From contig OZ244212.1 in NCBI GenBank assembly GCA_965216695.1, forward strand, positions 4,836,001 to 4,900,000: a DNA stretch of 64,000 nucleotides, given 5' to 3'. The translations under genes were made by a program, and so were the position numbers. The notes below the pieces were generated by a model. The model was not told where the DNA came from and did not search any database. It saw only the letters and a list, made by a program, of their open reading frames with translations. Shown here in pieces: positions 43,245 through 52,592 of the stretch; position 1 is the stretch's first letter, and each line of letters opens with the position of its first letter. Source of the DNA: G965216695 sp965216695. Lineage in GTDB: Bacteria; Pseudomonadota; Gammaproteobacteria; Pseudomonadales; Azotimanducaceae.

Positions 43245-44274
43245 AACCCTTGGGATTCACCAGAATCTTCACTTCGCTCGGAGCCCTGGCCAGGCGCTCG
43301 AACGCACCCTGTATGTCTGCCAGCGACGCCGTGTCCGTGTGCAGCGGGGCGCAACGGATACGGCCATCGCGCACCAGGCCCTGAGCGATGTCGAACTCCT
43401 CGTGTACGTACGCCAACGACGAGGTCAGCCGAATCTCCTGCATGAGCCAGAATGCGCCGTCGATCTCCGCGGCACGATTCGGTACGCCCACCAGAGACAC
43501 GACGCCGCCTCGACGTACGAGGCGTGCCGACTGGTCGATCGTGTCGGGGATGCCGGCGCACTCGAACACCACGTCGGCGCCGATTTGTCCCAGGGCGTCG
43601 TTTATCCTCGCACCCGCATCGTCGGCGCGGGGATCCACGAGCAGGTCGGCACCCAGTTCACCGCCGAGATCACGGCGCGTGGGTTCGGGTTCCACGAGGG
43701 TGATGTGTCCCGCCCCTGACGCCCGCGCGGCCTGGAGCACCAGCAGACCAATGGGGCCGCCGCCCAGTACAACGATGCTGTCTCCCAGACGAATGTCCGT
43801 GCGTCGGACGGCGTGTACGGCAACGGTTACGGGTTCCAGCATGGCCGCGTCTTCATCCGTGAGTGCGGCGTCGACGGCGTAAAGGCGGTCGAGATCGAAC
43901 GCAATGCGCGGTGCAAAACCGCCGTGAGGTGCGGCGAGTGAACTCATCCCGATCGCGCTGGTGAACACGAATTCGCAGTGCGCAGCGTCACCACGTCTGC
44001 AGGTCGCGCACTGCCCGCACGCTGCGTTGATTCCAATTGCGACGCGGTCGCCTTCGCGGAGCGCTCGGCCTGATTCGATCGCACTCACCCGCCCGGACCA
44101 TTCATGGCCGCAGATCGCGGGGTTGTACGGTTCGCCCGAGAGAAAGGCGTGCACGTCGGTACCGCAGATACCGCAATAGTCTATGTCCACCACGGCCTTG
44201 CCCGCCGTTTGGACGGGGTCGGGCATCTCCACCAGCGAGACCTGGTCTTTTCCGGTAACAAGTGCGGCGTGCAT
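43243..44274 (-). CDS. Zinc-dependent alcohol dehydrogenase (MDR, sorbitol/threonine type)
   Basis: A 343-residue medium-chain dehydrogenase. The catalytic zinc site is CGICGTDVHAF and GHEWSGRV, and the structural zinc lobe is CGQCATCRRGDAAHC. The nucleotide strand is VVLGGGPIGLLVLQAARASGAGHITLVEPE with Glu at the end, so NAD is likely. Substrate is unknown; polyols, butanediol and L-threonine are used by relatives. The ATG at 44274 is clear. It is convergent with the HsaA-like gene, and the 18-bp duplication lies at its end. Confidence 0.9.
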   Translation of the reverse strand: MHAALVTGKDQVSLVEMPDPVQTAGKAVVDIDYCGICGTDVHAFLSGEPYNPAICGHEWSGRVSAIESGRALREGDRVAIGINAACGQCATCRRGDAAHCEFVFTSAIGMSSLAAPHGGFAPRIAFDLDRLYAVDAALTDEDAAMLEPVTVAVHAVRRTDIRLGDSIVVLGGGPIGLLVLQAARASGAGHITLVEPEPTRRDLGGELGADLLVDPRADDAGARINDALGQIGADVVFECAGIPDTIDQSARLVRRGGVVSLVGVPNRAAEIDGAFWLMQEIRLTSSLAYVHEEFDIAQGLVRDGRIRCAPLHTDTASLADIQGAFERLARAPSEVKILVNPKG

Positions 44275-44352
44275 GATCGGCTCCTGCTGTCGTTCAGCGA
44301 CTTTACTCTATAATTCAGCGCGTTGCCGGTCCGGCGTGGCTTGTGTTGCAGT

Positions 44353-45018
44353 ATGCAGATAGAGGTGTTTTCGGATCTGATCTGTCCCTGGTGCTACATC
44401 GGCAAGCGCCGCCTCGACGCGGTGGTGTCATCGCGTGGGCGAGAGCTGCAGGTGATCTGGCGCGCGTACCAGTTGTACCCTCATCTACCGGCCGGCGGGA
44501 TCGATCGGCGCCAGATGCTGGAAGCGCGGTATGGCGCGGACGCGGACCCCAGTCGCGTTCCCGAACGGCTTCGGGCGGAAGCGGCCGCAGAGGGCATTGA
44601 GCTCAACTACGCCGACATGCAGCGCGTGCCCAACACGTTTGCGGGTCACCGGCTGATGGTGCTGGCCGGGCGACTCGATGACGAAAGCGGCAACGAAAAC
44701 GGTGCGCAACATCGGTTAGCGGAAGCGCTCTTTGAAGCGCACTTCCGGCGAGGGCTCGATCTGGGTGATATCGATGTGCTCGCGCAGGCCGCCGCGGCGA
44801 GCGGCCTACCAGAGACCGACGCGAGAACGTATCTCAACGGCGAGGACGGCGCGGACGAGGTGCGCGCGGAACTCGAACGTGCGAGCACGCTGGACATCTC
44901 CGGCGTGCCCGCGTTTCTCCTTGCTGGGCGTTTTGTGCTCCCCGGCGCTCAACCCGCAGACGTTATGGCTCAGTTCATCGACCGCGCACAGGCGCGATTC
45001 GGGGACGCGGCGACCTGA
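44353..45018 (+). CDS. DsbA-family oxidoreductase (FrnE-like)
   Basis: A 221-residue thioredoxin-fold protein with CPWC active site (DLICPWCYIGKRRLD) and a helical insertion of the FrnE/2-hydroxychromene-carboxylate-isomerase type; SGVPAFLLAGRFVLPGAQP is the cis-Pro region. There is no signal peptide, so it acts in the cytoplasm as a thiol-disulfide enzyme or GSH-linked isomerase. The ATG at 44353 begins exactly at the beta strand; the longer upstream frame is not supported. Confidence 0.88.
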   Translation: MQIEVFSDLICPWCYIGKRRLDAVVSSRGRELQVIWRAYQLYPHLPAGGIDRRQMLEARYGADADPSRVPERLRAEAAAEGIELNYADMQRVPNTFAGHRLMVLAGRLDDESGNENGAQHRLAEALFEAHFRRGLDLGDIDVLAQAAAASGLPETDARTYLNGEDGADEVRAELERASTLDISGVPAFLLAGRFVLPGAQPADVMAQFIDRAQARFGDAAT

Positions 45019-45053
45019 CGATGATGTCGAGCGATTCCCTGGCGGTGCTGTCC

Positions 45054-45260
45054 TTACCTTTGAGGCGAGCCGGGTAGCACGAACTGCGGCTGATTCTGGC
45101 TGAATACATGCTTTGGAAACACGCCGTAAACGTGGCCGCACTGGCTGCAATGCACGATGGTGAACCAGGGTTGACGGGTGCGTGAGCGCTCGCGGCTGGC
45201 TTTGGAAACGATGTACTCCACACCGTGCACACCACAGTCGGGGCATTTTGGATCAGCCAT
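45054..45260 (-). CDS. Small zinc-ribbon protein
   Basis: A 68-residue protein with two Cys pairs, CPDC at the start and CSQC in the middle, spaced as in a zinc ribbon, followed by GHVYGVFPKHVF. The ATG at 45260 begins directly before the first pair; the longer frame would add an unlikely Arg-rich stretch. Its function is unknown. It lies on the minus strand between cysE and the FrnE-like gene. Confidence 0.7.
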   Translation of the reverse strand: MADPKCPDCGVHGVEYIVSKASRERSRTRQPWFTIVHCSQCGHVYGVFPKHVFSQNQPQFVLPGSPQR

Positions 45261-45295
45261 GGTCGATACCGTACGCGGGCGCTGCAGGGACAGTG

Positions 45296-46156
45296 TTATC
45301 CGGAGCCATCGTCCCACCAGTGGTCCATATCGTGGGCCGGTACGCTGTCGAGTTTTGGGTGTCCGACGATACGTGCGGGTACTCCGGCGACGGTCGTGTG
45401 GGCGGGCACCGATTTCAGCACGACGCTGCCGGCCGCGACCTTGGCGCCTTCACCGACTTCGATGTTGCCAATGATTTTGCAGCCGGCCGACAACAGTACG
45501 CCACGCCGGATCTTCGGGTGGCGATCGCCGGAGACTTTGCCGGTACCGCCGAGGGTGACTGAGTGCAGAATCGATACGTCGTCGTCCACCACCGCAGTTT
45601 CCCCGATGACAATGCCAGTCGCATGGTCGAGCATGATGCCGGAGCCGATCTGCGCGGCAGGATGAATGTCTACGCCCAGCGTAACGCTGATTTGACTCTG
45701 AAAGAACTGCGCAAGCGTGCGTCGGTCCCGATGCCACAGCCAGTGAGCGATGCGGTGTGACTGCAACGCGTGAAATCCCTTGTAGAACAGGAACGGCGCG
45801 AGCAGTTCCGTGCAGGCCGGATCGCGTGTGTAGGTTGCGAGAATGTCGATTTCCGCATGCCGTAGGATTTCCGGAGTGTCGCTCAGCGCTTCATCGATCA
45901 CGTCACGGATCAGCATTGTTGGTAGCATCGGCGTATCGAGCTTGCTTGCGAGCCGAAAGCTGAGCGCACCGCGCAAGCTGTGATGATTGAGCACGGTGGC
46001 GTGAAAGTAGCTCCCCAGGATCGGCTCTTCGGCTGCTTTGCGTTTTGCTTCCTGACGCATCGCGTACCACAGGTCGTCCGTTGCCCCCAGCTTGGGGTCG
46101 AGCACGTCCGCCTGCGCTTTGATGTCTCGGAATCTTTGCTCAAGGGCCCCGGTCAT
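45296..46156 (-). CDS. cysE: Serine O-acetyltransferase
   Basis: A 286-residue CysE. The N-terminal helical domain (DDLWYAMRQEAKRKAAEEPILGS) leads into the left-handed beta helix (VDIHPAAQIGSGIMLDHATGIVIGETAVVDDDVSIL HSVTLGG in two segments), with His and Asp of the active site in LDHATG and the HSVTLGG region. It makes O-acetylserine for cysteine synthesis. The start at 46156 matches the family; a longer open frame upstream lacks support. Length agrees with gammaproteobacterial CysE. Confidence 0.95.
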   Translation of the reverse strand: MTGALEQRFRDIKAQADVLDPKLGATDDLWYAMRQEAKRKAAEEPILGSYFHATVLNHHSLRGALSFRLASKLDTPMLPTMLIRDVIDEALSDTPEILRHAEIDILATYTRDPACTELLAPFLFYKGFHALQSHRIAHWLWHRDRRTLAQFFQSQISVTLGVDIHPAAQIGSGIMLDHATGIVIGETAVVDDDVSILHSVTLGGTGKVSGDRHPKIRRGVLLSAGCKIIGNIEVGEGAKVAAGSVVLKSVPAHTTVAGVPARIVGHPKLDSVPAHDMDHWWDDGSG

Positions 46157-46324
46157 CGTTTTCTCGTTAGGTTCGCTGGTCTGTCGTTGCAACAGTAGCC
46201 GACTGATCCGGCATTGCAAGTCAGTCGGGCGCACCCAGCCGCCCGCGACACAGCCGCGCAGAAGGCAGGGTGCGCATGGAGTACACTAGCGGTCTACTAG
46301 CGTTGTGCCAACATGACCGACTGA

Positions 46325-47209
46325 ATGAGTACTTTCTTTACGCAGGTGGGCGTGCTTGCGCGCAAAGGCAATCCGCAGGTTGCGGAAAGTGTCCGAGCCG
46401 TAGTGCTGGCCGTGCAGCGCCATGGGCTCGAGCCGGTGGCGGACCGAGCCACCGTCGCGCTGGCGGAGATTGAGGGCCTGCAGGGCCATCCGCGGAGTAC
46501 CCTTGGAACCCGGTGCGATCTGCTGATCGTTGTTGGGGGGGACGGCAGCATTCTGGGGGTTGCGCGGGACCTGGCCCACGCGCACATCCCGGTTCTGGGT
46601 GTGAACCGTGGCGGACTGGGCTTTCTTGCTGGCGTCTCACCGGATCAGATAGACGACAAGATCGCGCAGGTGCTCAGTGGAGAATTCTCAATCGAGGAGC
46701 ATTTCCTGTTGCACGCTGAGGTTCGGCGCGGGGGGGAACCGTTCTCCTCACCCGCATTGAACGACGTCGTTGTGCACTCCGGCAGCATGGCGCGGATGAT
46801 GTCGTTCTCATTGTGGGTCAACGATCAATACGTGTACGAACAGCGTTCAGACGGTGTCATTGTCGCGTCGCCGACCGGATCGACCGCGTATTCACTGTCT
46901 GCAGGCGGTCCGATCATGCATCCGAGTCTGGATGCGGTCGTGATCGTGCCGATGTTCCCACACACGCTCACGTCGCGTCCGTTGGTGGTGCCGGGTGATC
47001 GTACGATCCGGATCGTCATCGGCGATACTCAGTCGCAGAAGGCCGAGGTGTCGTGTGACTCGCAGATAACTGCCGCGCTGGCACCCGGCGATGAAGTCAT
47101 CATCCGGAAGTTCGATCACGCACTGCGCCTGATGCAGCCGGTTGATCACAGCTTTTACGAATCCTGTCGAAGCAAGCTCGACTGGGGTACGCGTCTAGGC
47201 GACTCCTGA
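46325..47209 (+). CDS. nadK: NAD kinase
   Basis: A 294-residue polyphosphate/ATP NAD kinase. GGDGS is at residues 71-75 and the second motif is HSGSMARMMSF; the SPTGSTAYSLSAGGPI block binds NAD. It makes NADP for biosynthesis and redox balance. The ATG at 46325 fits the domain start; the upstream spacing to cysE is 168 bp on the opposite strand. Length and motifs are typical for gammaproteobacteria. Confidence 0.95.
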   Translation: MSTFFTQVGVLARKGNPQVAESVRAVVLAVQRHGLEPVADRATVALAEIEGLQGHPRSTLGTRCDLLIVVGGDGSILGVARDLAHAHIPVLGVNRGGLGFLAGVSPDQIDDKIAQVLSGEFSIEEHFLLHAEVRRGGEPFSSPALNDVVVHSGSMARMMSFSLWVNDQYVYEQRSDGVIVASPTGSTAYSLSAGGPIMHPSLDAVVIVPMFPHTLTSRPLVVPGDRTIRIVIGDTQSQKAEVSCDSQITAALAPGDEVIIRKFDHALRLMQPVDHSFYESCRSKLDWGTRLGDS

Positions 47210-47215
47210 TCCTGC

Positions 47216-47806
47216 TCAGCGGAGGTCCGAGGGTCGGTCGACGTCGTTCACTACGCCCGGGTCGTCGAACTCCAGATCTTCCACGTCGTTGCGATGGGCC
47301 GCGAGTACGCTCTGGGCACCCGCATCGCCGGACAATGTCGTCAGTTCTTCGAAGAAGTGCCGCGAAAAGCCGACCGGATGACCCGGCTTGCCTCGATACC
47401 GGGGCCGAACGATGCTGGGTCCGGCCGTCGGGGCGCGGCAGCGCATCCAATCGTGCAGCGTGCGCAGCGTCGCTTCCGTGACGAACGGCATGTCCGCCAG
47501 GCCGACGAATGCAAAACGCCAATCGATCGCAGCCTTTGCGCCGTCAGCAAGCGAGTAGCCCATGCCGCGGTAAGCATTTCGGCTGCGAATGACTTCCGCG
47601 CTGGGCATTTCGCGCCGCAAGCGCTCATCCCAGTCTTTGTCCGTGACCTTGACGACGATCAGAACGCGTTCAAACACGCGAACGTACTTTTCGGCGGTCA
47701 CTAGCAGGAGTGGTTTGCCACCCGGCGTCGGTTGTGCGCGCTTGTCGCTGCCGAAACGGCGCGCGTGACCGGCAGCCAGAAGAATGGCGCCGCTTGATTG
47801 GTCCAC
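47216..47806 (-). CDS. MocA-like molybdenum cofactor cytidylyltransferase
   Basis: A 196-residue nucleotidyltransferase of the MobA/MocA fold. The GAILLAAGHARRFGSDK loop binds the nucleotide, FVGLADMPFVT has the metal-binding Asp, and PGHPVGFSRHFF is the MocA-type motif for CTP use. It would add CMP to molybdopterin to give MCD for hydroxylases of the xanthine dehydrogenase family. It is 21 bp downstream of the xdhC gene on the same strand, so it is probably in one operon with it. A purely MobA-like role is less likely. Confidence 0.87.
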   Translation of the reverse strand: MDQSSGAILLAAGHARRFGSDKRAQPTPGGKPLLLVTAEKYVRVFERVLIVVKVTDKDWDERLRREMPSAEVIRSRNAYRGMGYSLADGAKAAIDWRFAFVGLADMPFVTEATLRTLHDWMRCRAPTAGPSIVRPRYRGKPGHPVGFSRHFFEELTTLSGDAGAQSVLAAHRNDVEDLEFDDPGVVNDVDRPSDLR

Positions 47807-47827
47807 TGGATCCGGAGCCGGCGTGAC

Positions 47828-48835
47828 TTAGCGCCCTGCGCTCGCCGCGTCGCTAAGCACCGTAGCCCCGGCTCCCGCGGTTCGCATATTGTTCCGCACG
47901 GCTGTGATCTCCGCGAGGATCGACACGGCGATTTCGGGTGGCGTTTTGCTGCCGATCGGGAGACCGATCGGCGCGTGGAGCCGCGCGAGCTGCGCGTCGT
48001 CGATACCGAGCGCACGTAGACGGTCGCGGCGATTGGCGCTGGTTCTGCTCGAGCCCATTGCGCCAATGTAAAACGCATCGGTCTGGAACGCCTGCAACAA
48101 CCCCATGTCGTCGATTCGCGGATCGTGCGTCAACGCAACGATTGCAGTCGCGGCATCGCTCGCGAATTTCCGGATGGCGTCGTCCGGCATCTCGCGTACG
48201 CGAGTTACCCCTTCAATCGCGAAATCTTCGAGCGGCTGTTCGCGCGGGTCGCACACGGTGACGGTGTAGTCGAGTTTCAACGCCATATCTGCAAGGTACT
48301 GAGTCACCATCGTCGCACCGATCGCGAACAGGTGGTGACGCGGGCCGTAGGTGTGTTCAAGGATCCGGCCGGCCGCATCCCAGCGCAGCGGTACATATTC
48401 GGACGCGGGCTCGAGCGTTGTCGTCCCGGTTGCGACATCAACGCGTCGCAACGCGCATCCCCGGTGACGCAGGGTGGACGCGAGTTCGCTGAATTGTGTG
48501 CCATGCCGGGGTGTCAGCGGTTCGATTACAACATCGAGATGTCCACCGCAGGGTAGGCCGAGCCGTTCGGATTCTTCCGTTGTTTTGCCGTAGCGGAAGA
48601 ACTGAGGTGCGCTGCGAGCCAGCTCGCCACCGGTGAGTTTTTCGAGAAGATCGTCTTCAACGCACCCTCCGGACAGCGAGCCCACCAGGTGGCCGTTCCG
48701 GTCGCACGCGAGCATCGAGCCGACGGGTCGCGGTGAGGAACCCCAGGTGGCCACAACCGTCGCGAGCCAGCCTTCACGACCCGACGACAGAATGTCGGTC
48801 ACGGCGGCGATCACTTCATTGTCGACTGCTTGCAT
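47828..48835 (-). CDS. XdhC family protein
   Basis: A 335-residue XdhC/CoxI homologue. The first domain has the GSSPRPVGSMLACDRNGHLVGSLSGGCVEDD signature (in parts), and the second has a Rossmann strand near FAIGATMVTQYL and VALTHDPRIDDMGLLQAF. These proteins bind molybdopterin cofactor and sulfurate it before insertion into molybdohydroxylases. The MocA-like gene follows on the same strand. No matching hydroxylase subunits are in this window. Confidence 0.92.
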   Translation of the reverse strand: MQAVDNEVIAAVTDILSSGREGWLATVVATWGSSPRPVGSMLACDRNGHLVGSLSGGCVEDDLLEKLTGGELARSAPQFFRYGKTTEESERLGLPCGGHLDVVIEPLTPRHGTQFSELASTLRHRGCALRRVDVATGTTTLEPASEYVPLRWDAAGRILEHTYGPRHHLFAIGATMVTQYLADMALKLDYTVTVCDPREQPLEDFAIEGVTRVREMPDDAIRKFASDAATAIVALTHDPRIDDMGLLQAFQTDAFYIGAMGSSRTSANRRDRLRALGIDDAQLARLHAPIGLPIGSKTPPEIAVSILAEITAVRNNMRTAGAGATVLSDAASAGR

Positions 48836-48971
48836 GGCTACTCGCTACTGCTGCTCAAACTACGGTTTCGAAAAACTGTTACTACGTCTGCTTTGCCGTT
48901 CCGCTTGCAAAGTCCGGCGCGCCCGTTGAAAGTTGCGCGCTTAAAGTTTACTACCTTGGTACCCGGGATTC

Positions 48972-49802
48972 ATGCGCGTTCTCGAGGCCCCCACCAGCGA
49001 AGACTGGACTGCGCTGACGCGATATCTGCGGACACGGAGCATCGCGCACCGTGTTTTCGAGGAGAGCGGTCGACAGATTCTCGTCGTCGAATCGTCCGAC
49101 GATCGGGAAATCGTGCGGGAAGCCTACGATGCGTGGCGAGCCGGCCGACTGGGAGCGTCTGCCGCGTCGGGCCGTGCCGCGATGGGCCTGCCTGCGCTGG
49201 TTGCCGTCATTGCGGCGGCACCCGGTACTGCCGGCGTGCTGGTTGCAGCCTGGCTGACGTACGGCGCGCTCGCAGTTTTCGGGGACGTGTTTGCGACGCG
49301 TCTGTTGATCGTCGATTCGATGGTCGAACCCGATTTCCGGGCGCGAATCGACCATCTGTTCTCGACCGGACCACACCGTTGGTGGACGCCGACACTTCTG
49401 CATTTCTCCGCCACGCACATTCTTTTCAACAGTGCCGTCGTCTGGGTTCTGGGATCGCGCATCGAGATGCGGCGAGGTCTATGGTGGTGCGTTCTTATTG
49501 GCTGCGGAATTGCGAGCAACGTTGCCCAGTATCTCTGGAGCGGGTATGCGGCCTTTGGCGGTCTGTCCGGGGTGGCGTATGCGATGGTGGGCGTCGGGCT
49601 CGCCTACGCGCGTTGGGGGATGAAACCGTTGCCGTTGCCGCCCGGGTTGCTACCAGGTCTTCTTGTGTTTCTCGTTATATTCTCCACCGGGGTCACCGAA
49701 CTCTTCAATCTTCATGTCGCCAATGCGGCGCACTGGGGAGGTTTACTCACGGGCCTGATTCTGGGCTGGGTGTGGATTCGCGCGGAGCGGTCGGGTCGAT
49801 AG
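48972..49802 (+). CDS. Rhomboid intramembrane serine protease (GlpG-like)
   Basis: A 276-residue protein with a soluble N-terminal domain similar to that of GlpG and six membrane segments. The catalytic pair is Ser199 (GGLSGVAYAM) and His254 (NAAHWGG), and HFSATHILFN is the conserved HxxxxHxxxN-type segment. It cuts membrane proteins within the bilayer. The ATG at 48972 is followed at once by the N-terminal domain. It is 76 bp upstream of pepN but probably separate. Confidence 0.9.
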   Translation: MRVLEAPTSEDWTALTRYLRTRSIAHRVFEESGRQILVVESSDDREIVREAYDAWRAGRLGASAASGRAAMGLPALVAVIAAAPGTAGVLVAAWLTYGALAVFGDVFATRLLIVDSMVEPDFRARIDHLFSTGPHRWWTPTLLHFSATHILFNSAVVWVLGSRIEMRRGLWWCVLIGCGIASNVAQYLWSGYAAFGGLSGVAYAMVGVGLAYARWGMKPLPLPPGLLPGLLVFLVIFSTGVTELFNLHVANAAHWGGLLTGLILGWVWIRAERSGR

Positions 49803-49878
49803 CAGAACCAACTATCTCCAGCAGCTCTCTGCAAACGCAATGCGTCAGAGAATCGTTAACTTACGTCAGGATTGAACG

Positions 49879-52581
49879 TTGAGAGATGCAGAACCTACAC
49901 TGAAGCGACTGGTTGACTATCGCCCGCCCTCGCATCGCGTGCCAGCGACAGAGCTGCACTTTACGATCAATGAAGGATCGACGCGCGTCGTCAATCGAAT
50001 GCACCTCGAAGCCGCCGACGGCAGTGTGCAATCGTGCCGCTTCGACGGCGACGAGCTCGAACTCGTTTCGGTGTCGGTCGACGGTGTGACACTGAACACC
50101 AATGAGTACTCGCTGGATGCGTCGGGACTGACGTTGCACGACCTGCCGGCTTCGTGTGCGGTCGAGGTGGTGACTCAGATTGATCCGGACGGAAATACGC
50201 AACTCGAAGGGTTGTATCGTTCCGGTGGCATGTTCTGTACTCAGTGCGAGGCCGAAGGGTTTCGCCGCATTACGTTCTTCCCCGATCGGCCTGATGTACT
50301 GTCAGTGTTCACCACCACCATCAATGCTGACGCAGCCCGCTATCCGGTGTTGATAGCCAATGGCAATCCGATCGCAGAGCGAACGTTGCCTGGTGGGCGC
50401 GCGGAAGTGACTTGGCACGACCCGTTTCCGAAGCCTTGTTATCTTTTTGCGCTGGTTGCCGGCGACCTCGAACAGATCGACGACCGGTTCGTTACCGCAT
50501 CGGGCCGCGTGGTTACGCTGAAGATCTTTTCCGAGGCGCACAACATCGGCCAGTGTGGCTACGCAATGGATGCGCTCAAGCGATCCATGCGTTGGGACGA
50601 ACAACGTTACGGCCGGGAGTACGATCTCGACATCTTCATGATAGTCGCGGTTGAGGATTTCAACGGCGGGGCAATGGAGAACAAGGGTCTCAATCTGTTC
50701 AACACGGCTTGTGTCCTCGCATCACCGGACACTGCGACCGATGCGGCCTATCAGCGGGTGGAGGGCGTGATAGGGCATGAGTACTTTCACAACTGGTCGG
50801 GCAACCGGGTGACATGCAGGGATTGGTTTCAGCTGAGCCTCAAGGAGGGATTCACGGTGTTCCGTGATGCTCAGTTTTCGGGTGACATGGGAATTCAAAG
50901 CCGCAAGCGTATAGACGACGTGGAATTTTTGCGATCGATCCAGTTCGCGGAAGACGCCGGCCCGCTCGCGCATCCCGTACGCCCGGACACCTACATGGAA
51001 ATTTCAAACTTCTACACCACCACGGTGTACGAGAAGGGCGCCGAAGTGGTTCGAATGATTCACACGCTGATTGGCGACGACGCGTTTCGTCGCGGCAGCG
51101 ACCTGTACTTTTCACGGCACGATGGCGATGCAGTGACGACCGACGATTTCGTCGTAGCCATGGAAGACGCGACTGGATTTGATTTGACCCAGTTTCGGTT
51201 GTGGTATTCGCAAGCCGGTACGCCCCGAGTGCGGGTGGACGAGGCGTTTGGCGACAACGGCCTGACGCTGAAAATTGAGCAGCGGCTCGAAACGGTGGTT
51301 GAACAGCCGTCTGTCGAGCCGATGCACATTCCGGTGCTGGTTGGATTCGTTGCTAACGATGGAACGCAGGTGAGCGTTTCACACGCGGACGTCGACGCGG
51401 ATGTTGCTACCGAAGTTCGCGACGGCGGCGCGTCGCTGCTGATCCATGTCACGCAGCCGCGCCAGCAGGTGCGCGTCGCGCTCGCGGAACGCCCGGTGGT
51501 CAGTTACGGACGAGGGTTCTCGGCGCCGGTGCACATGGAAACGCCGCACTCGGCAACGGATCTGGCGCTGCTGGTAGCCGAAGATACGGACGGTTTCGTA
51601 CGTTGGGACAGCGCACAACGACTGGCCGCGGGTATCATCGATCGCGGCGGCGCAGCAGATGCGGTCTACCTTGCGATGATCGGCAGTCTACTGGAAGAGG
51701 CCGAGTCGCTGTGCGTACAGATCTCGCGGGTAGGTGTCGACGTGCTCCAGGACGATTCGAGTATCCGCGAGCGGCTGGGGATATTGGATGCGCTGCTTAC
51801 GTTGCCGAGTGAATCAACGCTGATCGAGACGCACGAACAACCGGATGTCGCCGGACTCTGCCAAGCGCGCGATCGGCTGACATTAGATGTCGCACGCGCG
51901 CATTCCCACCGGTGGCGTGGTCTCGTGGAGGCGATACCCGAGGTCTCTTCGTACCGCCCGCGGCCGCTGGATATGGCCATAAGGGCGCTCAAGTGGTGCG
52001 CGGTCCGTCACGTCGTATGGACGCTCGAAGGCGGTGAGGGCGTGTCATTGCTGGCACCGCGCTACGATGCGGCGGACAATCTAACGGATCGACTCGGTGC
52101 GCTCGAACTCATGCTGAACGCCCCGGCAGTCGGCGCTGTCGACGATGAACGGGTGGCGCGCATATCCAATGACTTTCGTGCTGCGTGGGAGCAGGAGGCA
52201 CTGGTACTGAACCAATGGTTCCGCTTGCGCGCAACTGCGCGCGATGCTGACGCGACGCACGTGTCGTCGTTGCTCGAAGACCCGCAATTCGACTGGCGCA
52301 ATCCCAATCGTGTATACGCCGTGTTGCTGTCGTTCGCGACGCGCAATCACCGCAACTTTCATTGCGCTGAAGGGTATCGGTTGGTTACCAACAGCGTACT
52401 TCGACTCGACCGCGCCAACCCGCAGCTCGCGTCCAGGGTGGTGACGCCGCTGACGCAGTGGCGCAAGTTTGCTGACTCCACAGGCGACACGATGCGCTCG
52501 GAACTCGAACGCCTGAGCAACGCTTCGCTGTCAAATGACGTGTTCGAGAAGGTGGCGAAAGCGCTCGGCGAAGACGGTTAG
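49879..52581 (+). CDS. pepN: Aminopeptidase N (M1 family)
   Basis: A 900-residue M1 metallopeptidase of full length. The exopeptidase motif is GGAMENKGLNLFN, the zinc site HEYFHNW with the third ligand Glu in LKEGFTVFRD. The C-terminal half is the long helical domain of bacterial PepN. The start is TTG at 49879, as no better codon precedes the conserved DAEPTLKRLVDYRPP. It has no signal peptide, so it acts in the cytoplasm, removing N-terminal residues from peptides. It runs convergently into the Bat operon with 11 bp between the stops. Confidence 0.95.
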   Translation: MRDAEPTLKRLVDYRPPSHRVPATELHFTINEGSTRVVNRMHLEAADGSVQSCRFDGDELELVSVSVDGVTLNTNEYSLDASGLTLHDLPASCAVEVVTQIDPDGNTQLEGLYRSGGMFCTQCEAEGFRRITFFPDRPDVLSVFTTTINADAARYPVLIANGNPIAERTLPGGRAEVTWHDPFPKPCYLFALVAGDLEQIDDRFVTASGRVVTLKIFSEAHNIGQCGYAMDALKRSMRWDEQRYGREYDLDIFMIVAVEDFNGGAMENKGLNLFNTACVLASPDTATDAAYQRVEGVIGHEYFHNWSGNRVTCRDWFQLSLKEGFTVFRDAQFSGDMGIQSRKRIDDVEFLRSIQFAEDAGPLAHPVRPDTYMEISNFYTTTVYEKGAEVVRMIHTLIGDDAFRRGSDLYFSRHDGDAVTTDDFVVAMEDATGFDLTQFRLWYSQAGTPRVRVDEAFGDNGLTLKIEQRLETVVEQPSVEPMHIPVLVGFVANDGTQVSVSHADVDADVATEVRDGGASLLIHVTQPRQQVRVALAERPVVSYGRGFSAPVHMETPHSATDLALLVAEDTDGFVRWDSAQRLAAGIIDRGGAADAVYLAMIGSLLEEAESLCVQISRVGVDVLQDDSSIRERLGILDALLTLPSESTLIETHEQPDVAGLCQARDRLTLDVARAHSHRWRGLVEAIPEVSSYRPRPLDMAIRALKWCAVRHVVWTLEGGEGVSLLAPRYDAADNLTDRLGALELMLNAPAVGAVDDERVARISNDFRAAWEQEALVLNQWFRLRATARDADATHVSSLLEDPQFDWRNPNRVYAVLLSFATRNHRNFHCAEGYRLVTNSVLRLDRANPQLASRVVTPLTQWRKFADSTGDTMRSELERLSNASLSNDVFEKVAKALGEDG

Positions 52582-52592
52582 CGGAAACCGGG

